This document shows, in pieces, positions 18,472-26,714 of a stretch of 64,000 nucleotides of DNA. Position 1 is the stretch's first letter, and each line of letters opens with the position of its first letter. Below the pieces are notes generated by a model. That model did not search any database. It had not been told where the DNA came from and saw only the letters and a list, made by a program, of their open reading frames with translations. The position numbers and the translations under genes were made by a program. This stretch comes from Paraburkholderia dioscoreae (lineage in GTDB: Bacteria; Pseudomonadota; Gammaproteobacteria; Burkholderiales; Burkholderiaceae): positions 2,108,001 through 2,172,000 of the forward strand of contig NZ_LR699554.1 in the NCBI RefSeq assembly GCF_902459535.1, read 5' to 3'.

Positions 18472-19302
18472 TCATTGCGGCGCGACCATGTCCGCCGCCT
18501 GCTTTACTTCGCCATCCTTATACTTACCCCACGTCGCCGCCAGTTCGCTCATCGAGCGCGGATCGCAATCGTATTCGGGTAGCGTGTCCGGATCCCAGTG
18601 ATTGAAGCGGTCGACGCCGCGCACCAGCGTCGCGCGGCGGCGGCCCGTGGTCGACTTGACGTGCGCCGGCACATAGAAGAACGCGAAGCCGATGCGCCGG
18701 TCGTCCGAACGGTTCGGCAGCGAACTGTGCGCGGTGCGTTCGTGATGCATCGAGAATTCGCCGGGCTGCAGCGGCATTTCCACCGCGAGGTTCTCATCGA
18801 TGCCCACGAGCGTCTGCCCCTTCGCGAGCATGTTGTCCGCCGCATACGTTTCCACGTGCTTGAGATCCGGGCCGCTGTGCGAGCCGGGCAGCACGCGCAG
18901 CACGCCGTTCACCGAATTCGCGGGAGTAAGCGCGACCCAAACGGTCACCTCCTCGTGCGGCGTGAGGCCGAAGTACGTCGAGTCCTGATGCCACGACACA
19001 TAGCGCGGATCGCGCCCGTTCTTCGCGAAGATCGACGCGCCGAACAGCATGATGTCCGGTCCGATCAGATCCTCGACCGCATCGAGAATGGCCGGATGGC
19101 GCCCAAGGTCGACGATCGCGGGCAACGCGAGATGACCCTTTATTTTCAGCGTCCTGTTGACGTCCTCGCCGGAGGTCGCCTCATAGTGCTCGATGACGCG
19201 GCGATACTCCGCCGCCTGCTCCGCGTCGATCGCGCGCATCGGGTAGACGTAGCCGTGCTGTTTGAAATGCGCTACCTGGTCTTCGGTCAAGTGCTTCGTC
19301 AT
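18472..19302 (-). CDS. PhyH-family Fe(II)/2-oxoglutarate dioxygenase
   Basis: 276 aa phytanoyl-CoA dioxygenase-like fold. Iron ligands fit H105-x-D107 (SWHQDS) and distal His192 (TAHSSLPNRS), with an Arg for 2-oxoglutarate in the NRSDDRR stretch. Last gene of the minus-strand catabolic operon, 74 bp after the amidase. It probably hydroxylates the pathway substrate or an intermediate. The substrate is not identifiable; this family ranges from ectoine to phosphonates and small amino-acid derivatives. Confidence 0.88.
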   Translation of the reverse strand: MTKHLTEDQVAHFKQHGYVYPMRAIDAEQAAEYRRVIEHYEATSGEDVNRTLKIKGHLALPAIVDLGRHPAILDAVEDLIGPDIMLFGASIFAKNGRDPRYVSWHQDSTYFGLTPHEEVTVWVALTPANSVNGVLRVLPGSHSGPDLKHVETYAADNMLAKGQTLVGIDENLAVEMPLQPGEFSMHHERTAHSSLPNRSDDRRIGFAFFYVPAHVKSTTGRRRATLVRGVDRFNHWDPDTLPEYDCDPRSMSELAATWGKYKDGEVKQAADMVAPQ

Positions 19303-19376
19303 GAACGTTCCTTCGGAGTGGTTCGATCGGAGAGTGGTTTCCTAACAATTCGCCTGATGAGGCCGCGTCGAACGCG

Positions 19377-20594
19377 TCATCGAAGCGACTTGCGCGTCGC
19401 TTCATGCACTATGCGCGCGACGCGCAACACGCCTTCGTCGGTGCCGCGCCCGCCGATCACCGACATGCCGACGGGCGCGCCGTCGAACGTCGTCCACGGC
19501 ATGCTCACCTGCGGCAGACCCGCGAGGCCCGCGACACACAACATCTGCTGCGAACGGGCGCGCGTGTGATCGACCGCTTGCGCCGAAGCATCGGCGCGCG
19601 GCGCGACGCCGGGCACCGTCGGCACGAGCCAGTAGGTACCCGGCGCGAGCGCTTCGGCCATCGCGCGGTTCGCTTCGACCCGCACGCGCTGCGCATCGGC
19701 GATCTGCTCGCGCGTGACGGTCAGGCTCGCCGCGAAGCGCGCGCCCACATCGGCGCCGAAGCTCGATGCATGCTCGCGTGCCCAGTGTCCGTAACGTTGC
19801 GCGATTTCCGCCGCCTGAAGCACGCGAAACGCTTGCGCCCATTGCGCGAGCGACGCATCCGGCGAAACGAACGACACGTTGTCGCCGAGCGCTTGCAGCG
19901 ATGCTTCGAAACGCGTCGCGACTTCCGCATCAGCGCACGCGAGCAGGTTGCGCGGAACGTGCAGCGTGAACGGTTCGCCATCCCAGGTAACGATACTGCG
20001 CGCCAGAACTTCGAACACGTCTGCGAGCGTGCGCGCATCGCGCGCAAACCAGCCCACCGTATCGAAGCTGTGCGCCAGCGTGAGACAGCCGTCCCCCGCA
20101 ATGCGGCCGTGCGTCGCGCGCATGCCCCAGATGCCGCAGTAGCTCGCGGGCAAACGCACGGAGCCGCCGCAATCGGTACCCATCGCGATATCCGCGTGTT
20201 GCGCCGCGACCGCCACCGCCGAGCCAGAAGACGAGCCTCCGGGAATGCGCGCCGCGTCCGCGGGATTCACGGGCGTGCCGTAATGCGCGTTCACGCCTGC
20301 GAGGCTGTAGGTCAGTTCATCGGTGAGCGTCTTGCCGATCCATTGCACGCCTTCTTCGAGCAACGCCCGAACCACCAGCGCGGTGCGCGCGGCAACCGGC
20401 TGCGCGGCGCGCCAGGCGAGGTTCCCGCTGCCTGTGCGAAGCCCTGCGATATCGAACACATCCTTCACGGCGAGGCTGCGGCCCACGAGCTTTGTGCCCG
20501 TGCGCGGCGGCAACGCGGCGGCGGGCAGCGCATCGAATCCGTCGGCGACGAATGCTCCGTGCAGGCCCGGTTGAAGCAACCCGTTTCTCGTCAT
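19377..20594 (-). CDS. AtzE-like amidase (amidase signature family)
   Basis: 405 aa from the ATG at 20594, which overlaps the HpxZ-like stop by 4 bp. The amidase-signature Ser-Ser-Lys triad is visible: Lys44 (LAVKDVFD), cis-Ser in PGGSSSGSA (121-123) and nucleophile Ser145 in GTDCGGSVRLPAS. Pairing with an HpxZ/AtzH-type protein is typical of AtzE-type amidases that hydrolyse biuret-, ureido- or oxalurate-like amides. AtzG, the small activating partner of AtzE, is not evident here. Confidence 0.9.
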   Translation of the reverse strand: MTRNGLLQPGLHGAFVADGFDALPAAALPPRTGTKLVGRSLAVKDVFDIAGLRTGSGNLAWRAAQPVAARTALVVRALLEEGVQWIGKTLTDELTYSLAGVNAHYGTPVNPADAARIPGGSSSGSAVAVAAQHADIAMGTDCGGSVRLPASYCGIWGMRATHGRIAGDGCLTLAHSFDTVGWFARDARTLADVFEVLARSIVTWDGEPFTLHVPRNLLACADAEVATRFEASLQALGDNVSFVSPDASLAQWAQAFRVLQAAEIAQRYGHWAREHASSFGADVGARFAASLTVTREQIADAQRVRVEANRAMAEALAPGTYWLVPTVPGVAPRADASAQAVDHTRARSQQMLCVAGLAGLPQVSMPWTTFDGAPVGMSVIGGRGTDEGVLRVARIVHEATRKSLR

Positions 20595-20980
20595 GACGGG
20601 TCCATCCAGCTCACATGCGCGGCCACGACTCGCCATTGACCGTCGAGGCGCACCCATGTCTGCGACTGACGCCCGACGCGCGCCTCACCCTTGCGCGAGA
20701 ATGTGATGTTGGCGACGGCGAAGTCCGTGCCGAACGTCGTCACCGAGCGGTCGATGACCGTGCGCATCAGGCCCTTGCCCGGACGCATTGCGCGAAACTC
20801 GCGGATCGCGTCGTAGCCTTGCAGATTTTCCGTCGCGCCGTAGCGCAGCGTGTGCGGGCTATTCCAGAAGAGCGTGTCGAGCACGGGCACGTCGTTGGTC
20901 GTGAGCGCCTGCTCGTATTCGTCGAAGCCGGCCTCGACGGCAGCGAGCGTCGCCGGATCGTTGATCGTTTCGGAAGTCAT
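20591..20980 (-). CDS. HpxZ/AtzH-like DUF3225 protein
   Basis: 129 aa NTF2-like protein of the DUF3225 family: EAGFDEYEQALTTNDVPVLDTLFWNSPHTLRYGATENLQGYDAIREFRAMRP, then TWVRLDGQWRVVAAHVSWMD. HpxZ is linked to oxalurate breakdown and AtzH to cyanuric-acid/biuret degradation, in both cases beside an AtzE-type amidase as here. Overlaps by 4 bp with both neighbours, so it is tightly coupled. Confidence 0.9.
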   Translation of the reverse strand: MTSETINDPATLAAVEAGFDEYEQALTTNDVPVLDTLFWNSPHTLRYGATENLQGYDAIREFRAMRPGKGLMRTVIDRSVTTFGTDFAVANITFSRKGEARVGRQSQTWVRLDGQWRVVAAHVSWMDPS

Positions 20981-22176
20981 GATGGGTCGGCCGGTAAATT
21001 CTTCACCGCGCGCTCGAACAGTTCGCGCGGCGCAGTGTAAAGGCCGCGCCCGAGCAAGCCCGTGCGTCCGTCGGCGCCGATCATCGCGATGGCGGCGAGC
21101 GGCGCAATGCCTTCCTCGACGACGCGCGCGGCATCGAGCACACCGGGCAAGCGTTGAAATGAGGGATGCGGTTCCGTGTGGATGCGCGGCTGCTTTTCGC
21201 GCCAGCCAGCGGGCAGATATGCTTCGAAGGCTTGCGCGGGTTCCGCTGCGAATGCGAGCGCTTGTGCGCCGAAGCCAGCCGCATCGATCACACCGCTGTC
21301 GCCGGTGAGCCGCGCTGCGATGGCATGCTGTTGCGGATCGAGGCGCGGACCTTGTGGCGCGTCTGCTTCAGCGGTGAACCAATGCGAAGGCGAACCTGCA
21401 AGCCGGATGCCCACGCGCTCGCCGTTGCCCGCCAACGCCACCACGAGCGTCGATGCCGATGCCGATGCCGATGCCGATGCCGATGCCGCCGAAAGCATCA
21501 GCTTGCAAGCGGCCATCCACAGCGTAAGAAAGAACAGCGGCGTTTGCGCGAGCATCCCGTCGATATCCGCCTGATCGACTCGCGGCGCGAGCAACGAGCG
21601 CAACACGGCGGTTGCGCTCGTCGTGCGCGCATGCAAATCGTCGCCGCCTTCGATGCCGGCTTGCGCCAGTGGAAAGAGTCCGATCGGGCCTTGCGCCAGC
21701 GCGCCGCTCAAAGCAGGCGCGAGCACTTCGTCACGCCACTTCAATCGTTCGATGATGCGCCCATCGCGGCCGCCAAAGCGGATCTGCGGACCCGCGCCGC
21801 TGCCGAGCAGCGACCATGCGCGCGACGTTTGATCGCTCGCATCCGATACTTCAACCAGCATCGTGCGCGGCGAGATCACCGCGGCGAGCGGCGTCACCAC
21901 GCCGTACGATTGCGCGCTTTCGAGCCGCACTTCGCCTTGCGCGATCAAACGTTCGGCGTGCGCTTCATCTTTCGCCCAGCCTTCGTACAGGCAGCACAAG
22001 ACCGCCGACGAGAGCACCGGCGCCGATGGCTCGCGTGCATCGTCGAACGGCGGTCCTGCATGAAGCAGCGTGAATTCGGGCAGCTTCACTGCTTCGCGCG
22101 CCGCGACGACGCCGCTCCATCGCGGACGCACCGCGTGCATCCGGCTCAGCGCACGCGCATTGGCATCCGTGCGCAT
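20977..22176 (-). CDS. DUF1116 / AllG-like protein
   Basis: 399 aa DUF1116-family protein (PLSSAVLCCLYEGWAKDEAHAERLIAQGEV, VVTPLAAVISPRTMLVEV, LAQGPIGLFPLAQAGIEGGDDLHART). The best-known relative is AllG (YlbE) of E. coli, a subunit of oxamate carbamoyltransferase with AllF and AllH. Neither partner nor a carbamate kinase is present here. A (Ala-Ser)n run in the middle comes from a hexanucleotide repeat. Overlaps the HpxZ-like gene by 4 bp. An oxamate or carbamoyl-transfer role is inference. Confidence 0.8.
   Translation of the reverse strand: MRTDANARALSRMHAVRPRWSGVVAAREAVKLPEFTLLHAGPPFDDAREPSAPVLSSAVLCCLYEGWAKDEAHAERLIAQGEVRLESAQSYGVVTPLAAVISPRTMLVEVSDASDQTSRAWSLLGSGAGPQIRFGGRDGRIIERLKWRDEVLAPALSGALAQGPIGLFPLAQAGIEGGDDLHARTTSATAVLRSLLAPRVDQADIDGMLAQTPLFFLTLWMAACKLMLSAASASASASASASTLVVALAGNGERVGIRLAGSPSHWFTAEADAPQGPRLDPQQHAIAARLTGDSGVIDAAGFGAQALAFAAEPAQAFEAYLPAGWREKQPRIHTEPHPSFQRLPGVLDAARVVEEGIAPLAAIAMIGADGRTGLLGRGLYTAPRELFERAVKNLPADPS
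21452..21487. repeat. Perfect hexanucleotide repeat (GATGCC)6 inside the DUF1116 gene
   Basis: Six exact GATGCC units, read on the minus strand as alternating Ala-Ser codons. The unit is a multiple of three, so slippage would change protein length without a frameshift. Confidence 0.95.
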
Positions 22177-22179
22177 GGC

Positions 22180-22905
22180 TCAACGGCTCCCGAAGCTGAA
22201 GACGCCGCGCAAGCGCGACCACAGCATCTTCCAGACCAGATTGCCCACGTCGAGCGGTGCGTTCTTCGGTTGAGGACGCAGCGCGGGTCGCGGTTCGACG
22301 CGCGGCTGCGGCGTGAGCGTCGGCACTGGTTCGACGACAGGCTGCTTACTCACGAAGGATTCCGCCGCAACTTCGACGACAGGCGGCGTCGCGACAGCAG
22401 GCTCAAGCGTCGGCTCGGCCCCGGCCGGTTCCGTATCGGCGACGCTCACCGGCCACGCTTCATCGAGCTTCGCCCGCAGATTCCCCGCGAACGCTTCCGT
22501 CATGCGCGTCGCCAGTTCCTTGACGATGCCGCCGCGCGAGAATTGCGCGAGGCTGCCGCCAATCGTGTAATCCACCTTCACGTCGACGCGCGTCTCGCTC
22601 GCCGTCACCGCTTCGAGCGAAAACGATGCCACGCCCTTCACGCGCGACGAACTCTTGCGATCCACACCGGTCCCCGTAATGCTGCCGCGATACTGCTCAT
22701 CGTCGAGCTTCATCTCGCCGTCGCCCGCGAAGGACGCGACGATCGGCCCGAGCTTGACCGTCATGGCGAGCTTGAGCAGGCCGTTCTCGACCGGCGCCGT
22801 GAGCGACGCGCCCGGCAGGCACGCGACAACCTCCGGCGTATCGTGAAAGCGCGCCCACACGGCGTCGCGCGGATACGGCACGGCGAAACTTTGTTCGACT
22901 TCCAT
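22180..22905 (-). CDS. CoxG-like SRPBCC protein
   Basis: 241 aa. Residues 1-150 form the CoxG (SRPBCC) domain: FAVPYPRDAVWARFHDTPEVVACLPGA, then KLGPIVASFAGDGEMKLDDE and VDYTIGGSLAQFSRGGIVKELA. A Pro/Val/Glu-rich linker (about 155-210) leads to an amphipathic C-terminal helix (VWKMLWSRLRGVF) that could bind the membrane. CoxG proteins aid maturation or membrane docking of CoxSML-type molybdenum hydroxylases, and this one sits 25 bp after the CoxS-like gene. Confidence 0.88.
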   Translation of the reverse strand: MEVEQSFAVPYPRDAVWARFHDTPEVVACLPGASLTAPVENGLLKLAMTVKLGPIVASFAGDGEMKLDDEQYRGSITGTGVDRKSSSRVKGVASFSLEAVTASETRVDVKVDYTIGGSLAQFSRGGIVKELATRMTEAFAGNLRAKLDEAWPVSVADTEPAGAEPTLEPAVATPPVVEVAAESFVSKQPVVEPVPTLTPQPRVEPRPALRPQPKNAPLDVGNLVWKMLWSRLRGVFSFGSR

Positions 22906-22930
22906 TGCGTATAGGTCCGTATTCGATGGT

Positions 22931-23452
22931 TCAGGCCGTCACCGCAACCGATGCGAGCGGCGCCGTTGCACGGGCGCGTCGCGCATCGAGCACGCGTCGA
23001 ATCGCGCGCACGATGCCCACATAGCCCGTGCAACGGCACAGATTGCCGGACAGTTCGAGACGCACGCGCGCGTCGTCGGCATCGGGCAAGCGGGTGACGA
23101 TGTCGCGCGCCGTCATCAGCATGCCCGGCGTACAGTAGCCGCATTGCAGCGCGTGTTCCGCCGTGAAGGCCGCGCGCAGCTCGTTCATGGTGGCGTCGTC
23201 GTCGAAGCCTTCGATGGAGCGCACCGTGCTGCCCGCGCAACTGATTGCGGACGTGGTGCACGAGCGCGTCGGCACGCCGTCCACGTCGATCGTGCACGCG
23301 CCGCACACGCCCTGCTCGCAGCCAATGTTGGTCCCGCACAGCATGCGTTGTTCGCGCAGAAAATCCGCGAGACTCGTGCGCGGCTCCACGCGATCCACGA
23401 CCTTCGATTGATTGACGATCAATTCGATCGTCTTGATGAATGTGTCGCTCAT
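22931..23452 (-). CDS. Molybdenum hydroxylase small [2Fe-2S] subunit (CoxS-like)
   Basis: 173 aa from the ATG at 23452 that overlaps the CoxM-like stop. It has both iron-sulfur domains: the ferredoxin-like motif Cys45-x4-Cys50-x2-Cys53 with Cys65 and the helical-bundle motif Cys104-x2-Cys107 with Cys139-x-Cys141 (CGYCTPGM, LCRCTGY). It passes electrons from the Mo centre to FAD in xanthine-oxidase-family enzymes. Confidence 0.95.
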   Translation of the reverse strand: MSDTFIKTIELIVNQSKVVDRVEPRTSLADFLREQRMLCGTNIGCEQGVCGACTIDVDGVPTRSCTTSAISCAGSTVRSIEGFDDDATMNELRAAFTAEHALQCGYCTPGMLMTARDIVTRLPDADDARVRLELSGNLCRCTGYVGIVRAIRRVLDARRARATAPLASVAVTA

Positions 23453-24285
23453 GATGCGTTCCCGCCCTGATTGCGAATGATCGCCGCCGCGCGCACGAGC
23501 GCGACGCGATGCACCTGATGTTCGTAAGTCCCCGCTTCGACGCCCGCTGCTTCGAGATGCGCGTCGTAGGCGTGCGTGTCCGGATCGGCGTCGTCGATGA
23601 GCGCGCGGGCGTCGTCGATCGCATACGGCGGCCCGTCGACTGCGCCGATCACGGCGCGGCACGCGCCTCGCGCCGTGTCGTCGACGAACACGGCGATCGC
23701 TTCCGCGAACTCGCCCGGCTTGCGATTGAACTTGTAGTAGCTCCAGCGCGCATTGGCCGAAAGACGCTTGAAGCGCACGCCGGTGAGAATCTCGTCGGGT
23801 TCGAGCGACGTCGTGAACGCCCCCGACATCCAATCGCGACTGGCGACGACGCGCGCGCCGTTCGCACCCGCCACAAGAAACTCCGCATCGAGCGCGCGCA
23901 TCGTGTTGATCCAGTCGGCGGCGGGATCGGCATGCGCGAGACTGCCGCCGAGCGTGCCGCGATTGCGCACCGCGCGATACGCGATGCCGCGCGCGACGTA
24001 TGGCATCAGTCCGCGCGTGCCGGTTTCGATCTTGCCGTCCTCGATTTCCGCGTGCGTGATGCACGCGCCGAGCGTGACGACATCGCCTTCGATCCCACAT
24101 GCGCGCAATGCCGCGATGCCGCGCAGATCCACGAGCATCTCCGGCTGCGCGAGACGCAGGTTCATCATCGGCCCGAGCGACTGGCTGCCGGACACGAACT
24201 TGGCCATGCCCTCGTTGGGCGTGACGAGCGCGATCGCTTCGTCACAGGCGAGCGGCTTTGCGTAGTCGTAGGTGGCGGCCTTCAT
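23449..24285 (-). CDS. Molybdenum hydroxylase FAD subunit (CoxM-like)
   Basis: 278 aa. FAD-binding PCMH-type domain with KFVSGSQSLGPMMNLRLAQPE (pyrophosphate loop) and RNRGTLGGSLAHADPAADW, then the CO-dehydrogenase flavoprotein C-terminal domain (about 170-278). ATGA overlaps connect it to both the large and small subunit genes. Confidence 0.95.
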   Translation of the reverse strand: MKAATYDYAKPLACDEAIALVTPNEGMAKFVSGSQSLGPMMNLRLAQPEMLVDLRGIAALRACGIEGDVVTLGACITHAEIEDGKIETGTRGLMPYVARGIAYRAVRNRGTLGGSLAHADPAADWINTMRALDAEFLVAGANGARVVASRDWMSGAFTTSLEPDEILTGVRFKRLSANARWSYYKFNRKPGEFAEAIAVFVDDTARGACRAVIGAVDGPPYAIDDARALIDDADPDTHAYDAHLEAAGVEAGTYEHQVHRVALVRAAAIIRNQGGNAS

Positions 24286-26714
24286 GCGGTCATTCCTTTG
24301 AGCGCGCTCGCTTGCGTTTCACGCTGCTTCGCGAGCGCTTCGACAATCAGGCGCGGCGTGATCGGCAACTGATCGATGCGCACGCCGAGTCCACGCAGCG
24401 CGTCGTTCACGGCATTGGCGATCGCAGCGGGCGGTCCGATCGCGCCGCTTTCGCCGATCCCCTTCTGCCCAAACTCCGTATAAGGCGCGGGCGTTTCCAT
24501 GTGGTCGATGCGGATTGCCGGCACCTCGGTCGCGCCGGGCAGAATGTAGTCCGCGAGCGTCGAGGCGAGCGGCTGACCGTCCTCGCTATACGGCATCGCC
24601 TCGTAGAGCGCCGTGCCGATGCCCTGCGCCGCGCCGCCATACACCTGACCGTCGACAACCATCGGATTGATCAGCACGCCGCCGTCCTCGACGATCGCGT
24701 AGTCGAGAATCTCGGTCTGACCGAGCGCGGGATCGACCGCGACGACCACTGCGTGACACGCGTAGCTGAAGGTGCCCGAATCGCGTTTCGCCTGATACGA
24801 CGTCGACACTTCGAGCCCGCGCGGATCGACATCGTGCGGCAACAGTTGCGGCGCGAGATACCACGTGCGCGCGATTTCCTTCAGCGTGCGGCGCGCGTCC
24901 TTGCCGACGACCGCGCCGTTTTCCCAGCGCACCTCGTTCAACGGCTCGTCGAGCAGATGCGCGCCGATCTTCATCAGGCGCTCTTTCAGCTCTTTCGACG
25001 CGCGGCCCACCGCGCCGCCCGCCATCACGATGGAACGCGAGCCCCACGTGCCGGTGGAATACGGCGTGATGCCCGTATCGCCGAGCACGATGCGCACGCG
25101 GTCCGTATCGATGCCCAGCACTTCGTGCGCGATCTGCGCGAGCGTCGTCTCCATACTCTGGCCGTGCGAATGCACGCCCGCACGTACTTCGAGCACGCCG
25201 TCGGGCGTGAGGCGAATCACGGCGGGCTCATGGCCCGGCACCATCGGAATGCCCCAGCCGTGATACACCGACGTGCCGTGCGCGCCCTGCTCGCAAAAAA
25301 TCGACATGCCGAAGCCGACACGCCGTCCGTCCGGCTCGCCGCGACGCTGGCGCGCGCGCACCGCGGGAAGATCGATCGCGGCCATTGCGCGGCGCACCGC
25401 TTCGGGATAGTCGCCGCTGTCGAAGTGCTTGTTCGTAATGTTGTCGTAGGGCATTTCGTGCGGCCCCACGAGACTGCGCAAGCGCACTTCGTATGGCTCG
25501 ATGCCCGCTTCCACCGCGATCGCGTCCATGATGGTTTCGATCGCATAGCACACGCCCGTTCGCGCAACGCCGCGATACGGCAGGATCGGCGGCTTGTTGG
25601 TCGCGACCGACCACGTGCGGCAACGAAACCGCTCCATCTTGTACGGCCCCGGCAGAATGCTGCCGACCTGCGCGGCCTCCAGACAGGCGGAGAACGGATA
25701 CGACGAATACGCGCCCGAATCCACATGCGCCTCGCAATCGATCGCCAGCAGGCGGCCGTCGCGATCCGCGTAGCCGGCAATGTCGTAATCGTGTTCCCGG
25801 CAGTTGGCGTTCGCCGTCAGTTGCTCGCGCCGATCCTCGATCCAGCGCACGGGCCTTTCCAGTTGCATAGCGAGCCAGCCGCAGCACACTTCCTCGGGCA
25901 GCAGGATGCCCTTGTAGCCGAAGCCGCCGCCGACGTCCGGCGCGATCACGCGCACCTGGCCTTCGTCGAGGCCCAGACACTCCGCGAGACCCGTGCGCGT
26001 AATGTGCGGCATCTGCGCGGACGTGTGCACGATCAGTTGCGAGAGCCTGCGATCCCAGTGCGCGACCACGCCGCGCCCTTCCATCGGCGCCATGCTCTGA
26101 CGCGCGGTGCGCAGCTTGCGATGCACGCGGATCGGCGCATCGCGGCGAATCGCTTCGAGGTCGACCTCGGGTTTCGCGTCGACGAACGTTTCCAGGAAGA
26201 CGTTGTCGCCCCAGTGTTCATGCACCAGCGGGGAGCCTTTGCCGCGCGCATCGAGCATGTCGACCACCGCGGGCAGTTCCTCGAAATCGACGAACACCTG
26301 CGCGGCGATGTCTTCCGCTTCGGCGCGCGTCGCGGCCACGCACATCGCGATCGGCTCGCCGACCTGACGCACCTTGCCGCTCGCGAGCACGGGCTGCTGC
26401 GAACTCTTGAAGCCAGGCAGACCCGAATTCGCGACGATGGGCCGCACGCCTTCGAGATCGGCGAGCGTATAGATCGCGTTTGCGAACGCTTGCGGCTTCT
26501 CGATGCCGACGATATGCCCATGCGCGATCGGGCTGCGCACGAACGCCACATCGACCATACCGACCATGCGGATGTTGGGCACGTATTCGCCGCGTCCGTG
26601 CATGAAGCGCTCGTCTTCCTTGCGCGCCAGCGAGGCGCCGATGCCTTGCGGCCTGTTGACGTCGCTGCGTTTCTGCGGACGTTTGATCATCGTGTTGGGC
26701 CTCGCGTCATTCAC
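24282..26714 (-). CDS. Molybdenum hydroxylase large subunit (xanthine dehydrogenase family, form-II CoxL-like)
   Basis: 810 aa molybdopterin-cytosine-dinucleotide-type catalytic subunit. It has the GGGFG glycine loop (262-266), the active-site loop PYRGVARTG (379-387) in place of the AYRCSFR loop with its Cu-binding Cys of true CO dehydrogenase, and the catalytic Glu about 755 in KGIGESG. So it is a hydroxylase of a nitrogen heterocycle or aldehyde and not a CO oxidiser. It overlaps the amidohydrolase and FAD-subunit genes by 4 bp each. Confidence 0.93.
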   Translation of the reverse strand: MNDARPNTMIKRPQKRSDVNRPQGIGASLARKEDERFMHGRGEYVPNIRMVGMVDVAFVRSPIAHGHIVGIEKPQAFANAIYTLADLEGVRPIVANSGLPGFKSSQQPVLASGKVRQVGEPIAMCVAATRAEAEDIAAQVFVDFEELPAVVDMLDARGKGSPLVHEHWGDNVFLETFVDAKPEVDLEAIRRDAPIRVHRKLRTARQSMAPMEGRGVVAHWDRRLSQLIVHTSAQMPHITRTGLAECLGLDEGQVRVIAPDVGGGFGYKGILLPEEVCCGWLAMQLERPVRWIEDRREQLTANANCREHDYDIAGYADRDGRLLAIDCEAHVDSGAYSSYPFSACLEAAQVGSILPGPYKMERFRCRTWSVATNKPPILPYRGVARTGVCYAIETIMDAIAVEAGIEPYEVRLRSLVGPHEMPYDNITNKHFDSGDYPEAVRRAMAAIDLPAVRARQRRGEPDGRRVGFGMSIFCEQGAHGTSVYHGWGIPMVPGHEPAVIRLTPDGVLEVRAGVHSHGQSMETTLAQIAHEVLGIDTDRVRIVLGDTGITPYSTGTWGSRSIVMAGGAVGRASKELKERLMKIGAHLLDEPLNEVRWENGAVVGKDARRTLKEIARTWYLAPQLLPHDVDPRGLEVSTSYQAKRDSGTFSYACHAVVVAVDPALGQTEILDYAIVEDGGVLINPMVVDGQVYGGAAQGIGTALYEAMPYSEDGQPLASTLADYILPGATEVPAIRIDHMETPAPYTEFGQKGIGESGAIGPPAAIANAVNDALRGLGVRIDQLPITPRLIVEALAKQRETQASALKGMTA

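Noticed and set aside
22180..26714. Aerobic CO dehydrogenase (coxGSML)
   Set aside because: The large subunit lacks the AYRCSFR loop with the Cu-binding Cys and has PYRGVARTG; context is amide and amino-compound catabolism.
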